Assembly (NCBI GenBank): GCA_031119475.1
Contig: JAVHXV010000009.1
Coordinates: 1 to 64,000 of the forward strand
Direction: 5' to 3'
Length of the DNA stretch: 64,000 nt
Source of the DNA: Pedobacter sp.
GTDB lineage: Bacteria > Bacteroidota > Bacteroidia > Sphingobacteriales > Sphingobacteriaceae
Within the stretch, counting starts at the first letter, position 1. Every line of letters begins with the position of its first letter. The position numbers and the translations under genes were made by a program. The notes under the pieces were generated by a model that saw only the letters and a list, made by a program, of their open reading frames with translations, made no database searches and was not told where the DNA came from. Shown here piece by piece: positions 22,728-33,535 of this stretch.

Positions 22728-23546
22728 TTAAACAGCCACATTATTTTCCCTCAAGGCGTCATTAAGTGAGGTTTTTTTATCGGTTGATTCTTTTCTCTTG
22801 CCAATAATAAGCGCGCAAGGTACTTGATATTCGCCTGCAGGGAATTTTTTGGTATAAGATCCGGGGATGACCACAGAACGTGCCGGAACAAGTCCTTTGT
22901 ATTCAACAGGAGTACTGCCGGTCACATCAATTATTTTAGTAGAGCCGGTCAATACTACATTTGCACCAAGCACAGCTTCTTTCTCTACACGGACACCTTC
23001 TACCACAATTGCCCTAGAACCAATGAAACAGTCGTCTTCAATAATTACAGGGGCTGCTTGCACTGGCTCTAATACGCCACCAATGCCTACGCCTCCACTT
23101 AGGTGTACGCGTTTGCCAATCTGTGCACATGAACCTACGGTAGCCCAGGTATCTACCATCGTACCTTCGTCTACATAGGCACCAATGTTTACGTATGATG
23201 GCATCATGATTACACCTTTGGCCAAAAACGCGCCATACCTGGCACTTGCCATTGGCACGACCCTTACGCCGCGCTCCTGATAGTCGGTCTTCAATTCCAT
23301 TTTGTCATGGTAAACAAATGGCCCAGACTTGGTTTCCTTCATCTCTTTGATGGGGAAATAGAGGATTACGGCCTTTTTGATCCATTCGTTAATCCCCCAG
23401 GTATTCAATACAGGCTCTGCTACGCGCAGTTCGCCCCTGTCTAATCTTGAAATAACTTCTTCTATGGCTTCGCAATAGTTATTGTAGGCTAATAAAGACC
23501 TGTCTTCCCAGGCAGCTTCTATTAACTTTTTTAAGTCTCCGATCAT
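22728..23546 (-). CDS. dapD: 2,3,4,5-tetrahydropyridine-2,6-dicarboxylate N-succinyltransferase
   Basis: Succinylates tetrahydrodipicolinate in lysine/meso-diaminopimelate synthesis. 272 residues, normal length. Left-handed beta-helix hexapeptide region from about residue 105 (VNIGAYVDEGTMVDTWATVGSCAQIG; key: GAYVDEGTMVDTWA), GGVGIGGVLEPVQA near 152, and C-terminal IPGSYTKKFPAGEY. It supplies diaminopimelate for peptidoglycan. Separated from the next plus-strand gene by 285 nt of phrase repeats. Confidence 0.96.
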   Translation of the reverse strand: MIGDLKKLIEAAWEDRSLLAYNNYCEAIEEVISRLDRGELRVAEPVLNTWGINEWIKKAVILYFPIKEMKETKSGPFVYHDKMELKTDYQERGVRVVPMASARYGAFLAKGVIMMPSYVNIGAYVDEGTMVDTWATVGSCAQIGKRVHLSGGVGIGGVLEPVQAAPVIIEDDCFIGSRAIVVEGVRVEKEAVLGANVVLTGSTKIIDVTGSTPVEYKGLVPARSVVIPGSYTKKFPAGEYQVPCALIIGKRKESTDKKTSLNDALRENNVAV

Positions 23547-23599
23547 TTTATTAAATTTTTTACAAAATAAATCAATTTTATTTAGAATAGGGCCAATTG

Positions 23600-23790
23600 T
23601 TTGAATATCAGTTTTCAGTTGACAGTTTTCAGTTAACGGTTTTCAGTTAACAATGGCGGTTGGCAGTTGACGGTTATCCCGACAGCGCAGTTGGCAGTTT
23701 TCAGGATATCAATCTTCAATAAGTCAAAGATCAAAACAGCCAGGAACATGACTATTAACTACTAACTATCAACTATCAACCATCCGCAAA
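23600..23790. repeat. Phrase-repeat block 'cagttttcagttgac' and 'aactatcaacta'
   Basis: Fills most of the divergent dapD / S4-protein gap: five variants of 'cagttttcagttaac' (23608-23705), then variants of 'actaactatcaacta' (23752-23782). No gene and no CRISPR-like spacing: units touch or overlap and differ in length. Confidence 0.75.
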
Positions 23791-23818
23791 AAACCATCTA
23801 TTAATTAACCAATTTAAT

Positions 23819-23826
23819 TACTTTTG
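23819..23826 (+). promoter_or_regulatory. -7 box immediately before S4 gene
   Basis: TACTTTTG matches TAnnTTTG and ends 5 nt before the ATG at 23832. No clear -33 TTG was found. If used, the mRNA would have almost no leader. Confidence 0.5.
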
Positions 23827-23831
23827 GTTTT

Positions 23832-24227
23832 ATGTCAGGGAATGAGAAATTAAGGATTGATAAATATCTTTGGGCAATCAGGCTGTTCAAGACCAGAAGT
23901 TTGGCTACCGAGGCCTGTAAGGCTGGTCGCATAAAGCTCAATGGCCAGAATATCAAGCCATCTGTAGTGGTCAAGGTGGGCGATGTCTATCAGGTTTCCA
24001 AAGGGATTGAAAAGAAAGTGATCGAGGTGGTCGAGCTGCTTTACAATAGAGTAGAATCTAAAATAGCTGTAACCAAATACAAAGACCTGACCCCGGTCGA
24101 AGAGACCCATGCCTTTAAATCGGTGTTCCATGCCCCAAGCCTGAAAAGAGATCGGGGAACGGGGAGGCCCACTAAAAAAGACAGAAGGGAAACCGATGAG
24201 CTTTTAGGCGGGATGTTTGAGGATTAG
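23832..24227 (+). CDS. S4-domain RNA-binding protein (Hsp15/HslR-like)
   Basis: 131 residues. S4 fold at the N-terminus: LRIDKYLWAIRLFKTRSLATEACKAGRIKLNG (key: RIDKYLW, about 7-13; TRSLATEAC; GRIKLNG). The C-terminus is basic then acidic (RGTGRPTKKDRRETDELL). Hsp15 homologues bind free 50S subunits carrying nascent chains; a role in recycling stalled ribosomes is a family-based inference. Flanked by phrase repeats on both sides. Confidence 0.9.
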   Translation: MSGNEKLRIDKYLWAIRLFKTRSLATEACKAGRIKLNGQNIKPSVVVKVGDVYQVSKGIEKKVIEVVELLYNRVESKIAVTKYKDLTPVEETHAFKSVFHAPSLKRDRGTGRPTKKDRRETDELLGGMFED

Positions 24228-24300
<73 letters not shown>

Positions 24301-24456
24301 AAAAGCTAAAAAGAGGGTTTCTATCTAAATAGAATCGTTCTTCAAGCAGACAGACTTCGCCGCAGGCGTCCATTCGGGACAAGCTGTCAACTCCGAACTG
24401 CCAACTGTCAACTACCTCTCATCATTAGTCAGAAAAATTTGGAAATAACGAAAATA

Positions 24457-24472
24457 AACTATAGATTTAGTT
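24457..24472 (+). promoter_or_regulatory. Operator-like inverted repeat before TlpA-like gene 1
   Basis: AACTA-TAGATT-TAGTT: perfect 5-nt arms with a 6-nt spacer. An extra half-site AACTA lies at 24473. The same architecture occurs twice before the paralogue at 26539. It lies 24 nt upstream of the start codon, overlapping the expected promoter, so a repressor site is plausible. Confidence 0.65.
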
Positions 24473-24495
24473 AACTATTGATTAAACCCTGTATC

Positions 24496-26412
24496 ATGAA
24501 AAAATTAATCCTGTCTATCGTAGCAATTGTGGCGATGGTGCAAGTGCACGCCCAAAGTGTTAAATTTTCGTCGGCGATGCCAAAAGGTGGAACGCCTTTA
24601 ACATTTACTTATGATCCCGCAGGCGGAAAACTGGCGCAGCTGGCTGATGTGAAGTGTATTGCGATTGCAAGTGCCGGCAAAGTGTCGAGGTCTATCGTTG
24701 TCCCGCTCAGCAAGGAAGGAATGATCTATAAGGGCAGCATACCTACGACTGATAGTACTTCATTCGTCATGCTGGCCTTTAACTCTGGAGAAACAAAAGA
24801 TGATAATCAGGCAGGATATTTTACAAAATTTTATAAGGACGGCAAGCCACTTGCCATGAGCCATTATTGGGAAGCACAATATTGGACAACGTATGGCCCA
24901 GCCTATGGTGGCATCAAAGCCGACCGTGCCAAAGCCATCGAGAATTACGAACTGGCTTTTCAGCAGGAGCCAGCGTTAAAAGACACCTATATCGTTCAAT
25001 ATCTGGGCGTGCAGAATGGATTGGATAAGGTGAAAGGCGAAAAGATGGTCAACGATTACATTTCGGCCTACAATAAAAAGAGTCAGAGTGAAGATAATTT
25101 GATCAAAATTGCCGGAATGTATAATGTGCTCAGAAAGAAAGCAGCAGTAGACTCTGTCAATACAATTATCAAGACCAAGTATCCAACGGGCCAATTTGCT
25201 TATGGCCAAGCGGCAAATGCATTGTATGCAGAAAGAGATCCTGTAAAAAAAGAAGAAAAATTGAATGGGCTGATCAAGGATTTTAACCTAGACCTAAATA
25301 ATAAAGCAGATTATTCGAAAGTTTCTGCCTTATATCCCGTTCTTGCGAGTTCATACGGCCAAGCCAAGAACAATGAAAAATTTGAATTTTATAGCGATAA
25401 AGTAGAAAATAAATCAAGTAGGGCAGGGCTGTACAATAGCTACGCCTGGGCAAGCTTTGAAGCCAAGGAAAACCTGGATTTTGCCGCTAAAATCTCTAAA
25501 AAATCTTTGGACCTGATCGAATTGTCGAAGCAAGATCCGGTTCCAAGTTACTATTCCTCACCAGAGGATTATATCAAGGGCCTAGAAAGCTCCTATGCCA
25601 GTTATGCCGATACCTATGCCGCGCTGCTCGACCTTCAAGGGAAAAATGAAGAGGCATTGGCCTTCCAAGAAGCAGCGGTAACAAAAAATAACTTCAGTAG
25701 TGCCGATATGAATATCAGGTATGTAAATTTTCTGGCCAAAAATGGCAAGAAAGATAAAGTGGTCACTTTTGGCGAGCGCTTTGTGAAGGCTGGTCAGGGT
25801 ACCCCGCAATTAAAGGCCGATCTTAAGGCTGCCTACAAAGGCACTGCACCTTTCGAAGTGTATTACGCCGGATTGGAAAAGGAAGCGATGGAAAAAGAAA
25901 AGGCAAAATTTGTAAAGGAAATGATCAATATGCCTGCACCTAAATTTGCGCTGATGAACCTCAAAGGACAGAAAGTTGATTTGGCCAGTCTCAAAGGAAA
26001 AGTAGTAATCGTGGATTACTGGGCAACTTGGTGTGGACCATGTATGGCCTCTTTCCCAGGAATGCAATTGGCCGTCGAAAAATATAAAACAGATCCAAAT
26101 GTTGTCTTCCTTTTTATCAATACCTGGCAGCGTGAAGATGATCGGGAAAAAGTAGTAAAAGAATGGGCTGCGGCCAACTCAAAATACAACTTCAACATTT
26201 TGTTGGATACCAAAAGCCCGAGCGATCCAGATAAGTTTGAAGTGATTGAAAAATATAAGGTTGATGGCATACCGACCAAGTTTATTGTAGATGGGGAAGG
26301 AAATATCCGCTTCAAAAAAGTAGGCTTCTCCGGTACTGCAGATGGTGTAGTAAAAGAATTGGATGTGATGATCGAATTGGCCAAACAATCTGGCAAGACG
26401 GCCAGCAAATAA
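24496..26412 (+). CDS. Large TlpA-like thiol-disulfide oxidoreductase, paralogue 1
   Basis: 638 residues from ATG MKKLILSIVAIV (the frame adds six residues upstream, unlikely). Signal peptide ending VHAQS, so exported. Residues about 25-485 form a long region with no domain I recognise, partly helical/TPR-like (ENYELAFQQEPALKDTY, SYASYADTYAALLDLQGKNEEALAF). The C-terminal thioredoxin fold has YWATWCGPCMASFPG (WCGPC about 512-516) and cis-Pro GIPTKF (near 590). Probably a periplasmic reductase acting on other cysteine proteins. Paralogue follows 126 nt downstream. Confidence 0.9.
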   Translation: MKKLILSIVAIVAMVQVHAQSVKFSSAMPKGGTPLTFTYDPAGGKLAQLADVKCIAIASAGKVSRSIVVPLSKEGMIYKGSIPTTDSTSFVMLAFNSGETKDDNQAGYFTKFYKDGKPLAMSHYWEAQYWTTYGPAYGGIKADRAKAIENYELAFQQEPALKDTYIVQYLGVQNGLDKVKGEKMVNDYISAYNKKSQSEDNLIKIAGMYNVLRKKAAVDSVNTIIKTKYPTGQFAYGQAANALYAERDPVKKEEKLNGLIKDFNLDLNNKADYSKVSALYPVLASSYGQAKNNEKFEFYSDKVENKSSRAGLYNSYAWASFEAKENLDFAAKISKKSLDLIELSKQDPVPSYYSSPEDYIKGLESSYASYADTYAALLDLQGKNEEALAFQEAAVTKNNFSSADMNIRYVNFLAKNGKKDKVVTFGERFVKAGQGTPQLKADLKAAYKGTAPFEVYYAGLEKEAMEKEKAKFVKEMINMPAPKFALMNLKGQKVDLASLKGKVVIVDYWATWCGPCMASFPGMQLAVEKYKTDPNVVFLFINTWQREDDREKVVKEWAAANSKYNFNILLDTKSPSDPDKFEVIEKYKVDGIPTKFIVDGEGNIRFKKVGFSGTADGVVKELDVMIELAKQSGKTASK

Positions 26413-26439
26413 GCTAAATTTAATATTGAGTTGAAAAGG

Positions 26440-26468
26440 GACCGCAAAACAGGCGGTCATTTTTTATT
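26440..26468 (+). terminator. Terminator between the TlpA-like genes
   Basis: GACCGC / GCGGTC around AAAACAG, followed by attttttattt. It separates the two paralogues, so each probably has its own promoter, in line with the separate operator-like sites. Confidence 0.75.
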
Positions 26469-26497
26469 TGAAATTAGATTTGGAACTCATAAGAATT

Positions 26498-26534
26498 AAC
26501 TATATATTTAGTTATATAAACTAATACATTAGTT
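26498..26534 (+). promoter_or_regulatory. Two tandem operator-like inverted repeats before TlpA-like gene 2
   Basis: AACTA-TATATT-TAGTT (26498-26513) and AACTA-ATACAT-TAGTT (26519-26534), 21 nt apart start to start, i.e. on the same DNA face. The second ends 4 nt before the ATG. The arms are identical to the site before paralogue 1. Confidence 0.72.
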
Positions 26535-26538
26535 AATT

Positions 26539-28434
26539 ATGAAGAAATTAATTTTTCTATTGATTTACGTTGTGTGCTGTCCTTTCGCACAGGCCCAGAC
26601 AACAAAGTTTGCCCCTGAAAAGCCGGAGCAAGGCCAATTGATAAAATTTAGCTATGATCCCAGGGGAGGCAATCTCAGTAAAATGGCAAATATTTCCTGT
26701 AAGATAAGGGAAGTTTACAGCAGGGACAGTTACCAGACCTTGCCGATTGTGCTGACCAAAAAAGGGGAGGTGTACGAAGGACAGTTTAAGCCAAAAGATT
26801 CTGCACATCTGGTTTTGTTCAATTTTAGTGCAGAAGACAACGAAGACGAAAATCCGAACGGATACTTTGTGAAAATTTTTGAAAAAGGTTCGCCTACCGC
26901 CATGTCGCTTTTTCTGGAAGGCTTTATATACTCGGCACCCGGTAAAAATATGGGCCATATTAAAATAGACCATAGCCGGGCGTTACAATCCTATCAGGCT
27001 GCATTTAAAGCAGATCAGGCCCTAGAGAAGCACTACCTCAACAATTATCTGCTGGCATTGTACAGTGTAAACAAACAACAGGGCGTGAAGGCTGTACAGG
27101 CAGCAATCGATAAACTGAACCAGGTTCCTTCAGAATCAGATGCGCTGCAGACGGTTGCGCTCTATCATATTCTCGAAAGAAAATCATCGGCCGATTCCGT
27201 GTATAAAAAAGTGAAAATTCTTTATCCCAAAGGTAATTATGCACTAAATGCAGAGATCAGTGGATTGTCTGCCATGCGGGATCCACAACAAAGAGAAGAC
27301 AGGTTCTTGCAGATATTAAAGGATTTTGACCTGAGCTTAAACCATAAGGCTGATGTGGCCAAGGTTTCCAGGGCGTTTCCGGGACTTGGCATCGCTTTTT
27401 TAAAAACCGATCCTGCCAAGGTCGAATATTATATAGACCTTATCGATTCCAAAACAACTAGAGCGGTATTGTACAACTCTTTTGCCTGGAAAGACGACAT
27501 TAGTCTAAATCTTCCGTTTTATGAAAAGATTTCCAGAAAGTCGCTCGTTTTGATCGATTCGGCAAGAAATGATGCTACTCCCGCTTATTACGAAACCAGG
27601 GAAGATTATATGAAATCGCTCGACAACAGCTACACCAATTACCAAGCGGTATATGCCAATGTACTCGATCAGTTGGGACAGCGGGAAGCAGCCCTGGGCA
27701 TCATGGCTGAAGTAGTCAGGAAAACGGATTATGAATCTTTAGCATATAATGGCAAATACATTGATCTATTGATTAAAAATGGGCAAAGGGAAAATGCAAT
27801 CGCCCTAATTGAAAAGTTGACCAGGGCTGGACAAAAAAATAACCTGCTCAGGTCTCAGCTGCAGCTTATATATAAGGGCAGCACGCCTTTTGAAGCTTAT
27901 TTTGCGAATTTGGAAAGGGAGGGATTGCGGTTGCAACAAGAAAAATATGCCAAGGAAATGGTTCATGTGCCAGCCCCGCCATTTGTACTAATGGACTTAA
28001 AAGGGCAGAAAGTTGACCTTTCCAGCCTAAAGGGAAAGGTTGTAGTGGTTGATTATTGGGCGACGTGGTGTGGGCCATGCATCCAATCCTTTCCTGGGAT
28101 GCAAATGGCCGTAGATAAATATAAATCTGATCCGCATGTGGTCTTCCTCTTTATCAATACCTGGCAAAGAGAGGCCGAACGCGAAAAAGCGGTGAAGGAT
28201 TGGTTAGCTGGAACCAAGTATGATTTTCAGATCTTGCTAGACACCAGGAGCAAAGAGGATCCCGACGACTTTGAGACGATATCGAAATATAAAGTAAGCG
28301 GAATTCCCACCAAGTTTATCATAGACGGCCAAGGTTTCATCAGATTTAAAAAAGTAGGCTTTGAGGGTACGGCCGAAGCGATCTTAAATGAAATGGACAT
28401 CATGATCGGACTGGCCAAAACGGCAAGTAAATAG
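26539..28434 (+). CDS. Large TlpA-like thiol-disulfide oxidoreductase, paralogue 2
   Basis: 631 residues, same architecture as the preceding gene: signal peptide ending AQAQT, a long N-terminal region (about 22-480) with TYDPAGG-like SYDPRGGNLSKMANIS near 35-50, and a C-terminal thioredoxin domain with YWATWCGPCIQSFPG (WCGPC about 510-514) and GIPTKFI. The catalytic domain is far better conserved between the two than the N-terminal half, suggesting the same chemistry with different partners. Retained in tandem with shared operator-like sites. Confidence 0.9.
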   Translation: MKKLIFLLIYVVCCPFAQAQTTKFAPEKPEQGQLIKFSYDPRGGNLSKMANISCKIREVYSRDSYQTLPIVLTKKGEVYEGQFKPKDSAHLVLFNFSAEDNEDENPNGYFVKIFEKGSPTAMSLFLEGFIYSAPGKNMGHIKIDHSRALQSYQAAFKADQALEKHYLNNYLLALYSVNKQQGVKAVQAAIDKLNQVPSESDALQTVALYHILERKSSADSVYKKVKILYPKGNYALNAEISGLSAMRDPQQREDRFLQILKDFDLSLNHKADVAKVSRAFPGLGIAFLKTDPAKVEYYIDLIDSKTTRAVLYNSFAWKDDISLNLPFYEKISRKSLVLIDSARNDATPAYYETREDYMKSLDNSYTNYQAVYANVLDQLGQREAALGIMAEVVRKTDYESLAYNGKYIDLLIKNGQRENAIALIEKLTRAGQKNNLLRSQLQLIYKGSTPFEAYFANLEREGLRLQQEKYAKEMVHVPAPPFVLMDLKGQKVDLSSLKGKVVVVDYWATWCGPCIQSFPGMQMAVDKYKSDPHVVFLFINTWQREAEREKAVKDWLAGTKYDFQILLDTRSKEDPDDFETISKYKVSGIPTKFIIDGQGFIRFKKVGFEGTAEAILNEMDIMIGLAKTASK

Positions 28435-28453
28435 ACCACCTAATTAATGCCAG

Positions 28454-28924
28454 CTAATAGGCAGTTTTTAAAGGCGATTTTTTCCAAAGTTCAAAAGCAT
28501 GGAGTGCTTCTGTTCTCAGCAGTTGGATAATCGGAAGTTGCCGTTTCTCGTATGGCTGCTCCAGTTCCTCGTAAATGAATTGGTCGTCAAAATCTATCGC
28601 TGCGGCATCCTGTTTGGTGTTGCCATAGTAGATGGTACCGATTCTGGCCCAATAAATGGCACCGAGGCACATCGGACAAGGTTCGCAACTGGTATAGATC
28701 ACTGTGCCTGTGAGGTCAAAGGTTCCCATCGCTTCGCAGGCCAGACGAATGGCAGAAACTTCTGCATGTGCGGTCGGATCATTGTTTTTTGTAACCAGGT
28801 TTGCACTTTTGGCAATCACTTTTCCATCTTTGACCACCACTGCGCCAAACGGTCCGCCTATGCCTTGTTCTACGTTATCTTCTGCCAGTTTAATGGCCAT
28901 GCGCATAAATTTTTCGTGTTCCAT
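28454..28924 (-). CDS. guaD: Guanine deaminase-like zinc nucleobase deaminase
   Basis: 156 residues, cytidine-deaminase superfamily. Zinc site: DPTAHAEVSAIR (HAE near residue 53) and YTSCEPCPMCLGAIYWAR (PCxxC near 82-87). The FDDQFIYEEL segment near 117 and a C-terminal swapped tail are typical of Bacillus-type GuaD rather than TadA. Converts guanine to xanthine. Convergent with TlpA paralogue 2. Confidence 0.85.
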   Translation of the reverse strand: MEHEKFMRMAIKLAEDNVEQGIGGPFGAVVVKDGKVIAKSANLVTKNNDPTAHAEVSAIRLACEAMGTFDLTGTVIYTSCEPCPMCLGAIYWARIGTIYYGNTKQDAAAIDFDDQFIYEELEQPYEKRQLPIIQLLRTEALHAFELWKKSPLKTAY

Positions 28925-28937
28925 AGCTTTGTTTAAG

Positions 28938-28965
28938 CAAAAAAAATGCCCCGATTGCTCGAGGC
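28938..28965 (-). terminator. Minus-strand terminator after ompH-like gene
   Basis: On the minus strand GCCTCGA / TCGGGGC (one G-T pair) around GCAA, followed by A then eight T. Located 64 nt after the OmpH-like stop and just upstream of guaD. Confidence 0.7.
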
Positions 28966-29029
28966 TTGTAGGTTTGTCATTAAGTCATTGTAGTCAAAAT
29001 GAGCTATCAACTATGAACTATCAACTAAA

Positions 29030-29629
29030 TTACTTTTTCTCTTTCGTATACTGTTCGTTCAAACCGTCGATAACCGCTTTGGTTACATCGAGGCTTTCAT
29101 CGGCGAACAAAACATTAGGATTTCCTTTTGAGTAGGTCAGCACCATTTTGTAGCCTTTGGTTTTGGCATATCCTTTTAGATATTCCGCAATTTTATTGTA
29201 AAGCAATTCATTTTCCTTTGCGCTCTCGTTTTGAAGGGCTGCACCAGCATTTTGTTGATATGCCTGTAGTTCTTGTCCCTTACGCTGCAAACGTTGCTCT
29301 GTGGCCGCTCTCTGATCGGCAGGCAGGGTATTCTGTTGTCCCTGATACTGTTGGACTTCACGTTGGAAAGCTTGCTGTTTCGCTGCGTAATCTGCTTCCG
29401 CTGATTTCTGTTTGCCTTCCATTTTGGCCTTTATGGCTTGGAAGTACTCATATTTGGTGATCAATGTATCGGAGTTAACGAATACGATTTTTTCGTTCTC
29501 AGCCACAGCGGCAGTCGTTTTCGTATTTCCGGCATCTGTTTTTCCATCCTTATTGCCACAAGCACCAAGTACTGAAACTATTGCGATCGCGGTAGCTAGG
29601 CCGCCCATTTTTAGTGTAGTAATTTTCAT
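29030..29629 (-). CDS. OmpH/Skp-like periplasmic chaperone with lipobox
   Basis: 199 residues from ATG MKITTLKMGG. Lipobox VLGAC (Cys about 24) followed by GNKDGKT. The central part is an alpha-helical, Gln/Lys/Ala-rich coiled coil (about 70-140: QQAFQREVQQYQGQQN and similar), typical of Skp tentacles. The C-terminus KGYKMVLTYSKGNPNVLFADESLDVTKAVIDGLN (key: VLFADESLDVT) is the OmpH signature. Skp proteins carry outer-membrane proteins across the periplasm; the lipid anchor is a variation on the usual soluble form. Confidence 0.88.
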   Translation of the reverse strand: MKITTLKMGGLATAIAIVSVLGACGNKDGKTDAGNTKTTAAVAENEKIVFVNSDTLITKYEYFQAIKAKMEGKQKSAEADYAAKQQAFQREVQQYQGQQNTLPADQRAATEQRLQRKGQELQAYQQNAGAALQNESAKENELLYNKIAEYLKGYAKTKGYKMVLTYSKGNPNVLFADESLDVTKAVIDGLNEQYTKEKK

Positions 29630-31915
<2,286 letters not shown>

Positions 31916-31950
31916 GGCGCCCGTTAGTTAGCGCTATTATAAAAGCAAAA

Positions 31951-31977
31951 AGCCCTTCCATGATGAAGGGCTTTTTT
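31951..31977 (+). terminator. Terminator after gyrB
   Basis: AGCCCTTC / GAAGGGCT around CATGAT, then TTTTTT. Flanked downstream by phrase repeats of 'gagcatggagcaaa' (31984-32045) and 'tctttcatcttt' (32083-32143). Confidence 0.9.
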
Positions 31978-31983
31978 GTTTTA

Positions 31984-32143
31984 GAGCATTGGGCAAAGAG
32001 CATGGAGCATGGAGCAAAGAGCATAGAACAAAGATTATGGAACAAAGACAGTGCAGTCATCCCCTATTGATATCCTCTATCGAGTCTTTCATCTTTTGTC
32101 TTTAATCTTTCATCTTTGATCTTTTGTCTTTCATCTTTGTCTC
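31984..32143. repeat. Two phrase repeats after gyrB
   Basis: First block: 'gagcatggagcaaa' variants (31984-32045). Second: 'tctttcatcttttgt' variants (32083-32143). No gene. Confidence 0.65.
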
Positions 32144-32152
32144 AAACTCCCT

Positions 32153-32686
32153 TTACTGTCCTTTCTCAGATTTTTCTTTTAGCGATTTTAGTCCAGCTTC
32201 GAAGTCCTTGCCTACCATGCCATCCATCATCAGGCACATCCATTTGCTAAAGGTGCCGTCATTTTCGCCACTCATGGTCCAGGTTACCTTTTGCCCAGTT
32301 CCTTCAGCAGCCAGATCAAAGCGTGCGTCTGCTAGGCTTTCAAAGGGTTTGATGAACTTCAGTTCCATATCGACCATTTTATTTGGCTCTGCGCTTTTAA
32401 TGGTCATTTGCCCGCTTCCGGTTTTGTCGCCTACCCAGGTGTACATGTGTCCGGGCTGTCCAACAGGACCTGCCACTGTAGTCTTGATATTAGGTTCCAT
32501 TTTAGACCATGGATTCCATTTCAGGAATTCGTCGTAACTTGAAATGTTTTTGTATATCACACTGTCTGGGGCGTTGATGACCGTGCTTCGATTTACGGAA
32601 TAGGTTTTTGGCAGGAACAATCCGCCGACAAAAAAGATGATCACCAACACCAGGATAATGCCTAAGATAATTTTTAATGCTTTCAT
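32153..32686 (-). CDS. SRPBCC family membrane-anchored protein
   Basis: 177 residues. N-terminal hydrophobic helix (about 5-25, ILGIILVLVIIFFVGGLFLP) and a START/Bet v1-like fold: SVNRSTVINAPDSVIYKNISSYDEFLKWNPWS (key: INAPDSVIY, FLKWNPWS) is typical of polyketide-cyclase/SRPBCC proteins. It probably binds a small hydrophobic ligand; no catalytic motif. Function unknown. Confidence 0.85.
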   Translation of the reverse strand: MKALKIILGIILVLVIIFFVGGLFLPKTYSVNRSTVINAPDSVIYKNISSYDEFLKWNPWSKMEPNIKTTVAGPVGQPGHMYTWVGDKTGSGQMTIKSAEPNKMVDMELKFIKPFESLADARFDLAAEGTGQKVTWTMSGENDGTFSKWMCLMMDGMVGKDFEAGLKSLKEKSEKGQ

Positions 32687-32818
32687 GTTTTTAAGTTTGG
32701 TTTAAGGTTAAAAAAGTAGTCATCAACTCCAGTTTTTTTGTAGAAGTCTTATACTCTCCTCATTAAATTTTTTATGGTTTACTTAAAGCTAGTGATAATT
32801 AGCTAATTAGCAAATGGA

Positions 32819-33535
32819 TTAGGGCGCTAATTTTTTGGGTGCGCCTTTTAGGTTGAGGTCCTGCAGCTCTTCCCTGATGCTTTTCATGAAAGCTTTGCCG
32901 GGATCCGATTTATCAGAATGGTAATAAGGATTGGTTTCTCTCCAAAGTGGGGTATTTTTAAATAAGGTGTGCTCATAATGGCCGATCAGGTATTGTATCT
33001 GATATTTCTTGACCAGATATCGGATCAGTTTTTCATTGGCCAAGAGTTGTGCCTTTGTAAGCGGAAAATCATTGCTGCCCACGTTTTCGATGCCAATGGC
33101 ACAGTAGTTTAGTCCAATGACGTGTCTGGCAAAGGTCGTATCTGGCAGCAGCTGAAAAATAGTGCCGTCTCGGTCAACCAGGTAGTGTGAGGAAACATTT
33201 AGGCTGCTGGCGCCAGCTATGGCCTTACGGTCGGTAGGCAGGATCGATCTATTGAAGGCGTTGTAGGTGCCCATCAATGTTCTTGAGGCAGTCCAGTGCA
33301 GTACAATCATGTTGGGAGTAATGGTTGGTGCCTGTTGAACCAAGTTGTGCCTTCTTTTTAGGTAGTCGATAGAGAGCCGTGTCCTTGTTGCATCGAAGAT
33401 AATCGGTTTGTCTATGATCTTAACCTGTTGTGCAAAGCTAGATAATGACAAGCTCATCAGCATGCCAATGAGCATACTTGAGGCGACACGTTTAACCCCT
33501 TCAATTTTTAAGCCAACAAAGCTCCCAGTCCTCAT
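32819..33535 (-). CDS. N-acetylmuramoyl-L-alanine amidase (Amidase_2 family)
   Basis: 238 residues. The hydrophobic stretch SMLIGMLMSLSLSSFAQQ (about 19-36) is a signal peptide with an unusually long N-region; an inner ATG start (MLIGMLMSL) is possible. Zinc-amidase motifs: IVLHWTAS (His near 81), SSHYLVDRDGTIFQLL near 115, AIGIENVG, and LIGHYEH near 190. Cleaves the amide between muramic acid and the stem peptide in the periplasm. Overlaps the upstream retropepsin gene by 4 nt (ATGA). Confidence 0.9.
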   Translation of the reverse strand: MRTGSFVGLKIEGVKRVASSMLIGMLMSLSLSSFAQQVKIIDKPIIFDATRTRLSIDYLKRRHNLVQQAPTITPNMIVLHWTASRTLMGTYNAFNRSILPTDRKAIAGASSLNVSSHYLVDRDGTIFQLLPDTTFARHVIGLNYCAIGIENVGSNDFPLTKAQLLANEKLIRYLVKKYQIQYLIGHYEHTLFKNTPLWRETNPYYHSDKSDPGKAFMKSIREELQDLNLKGAPKKLAP

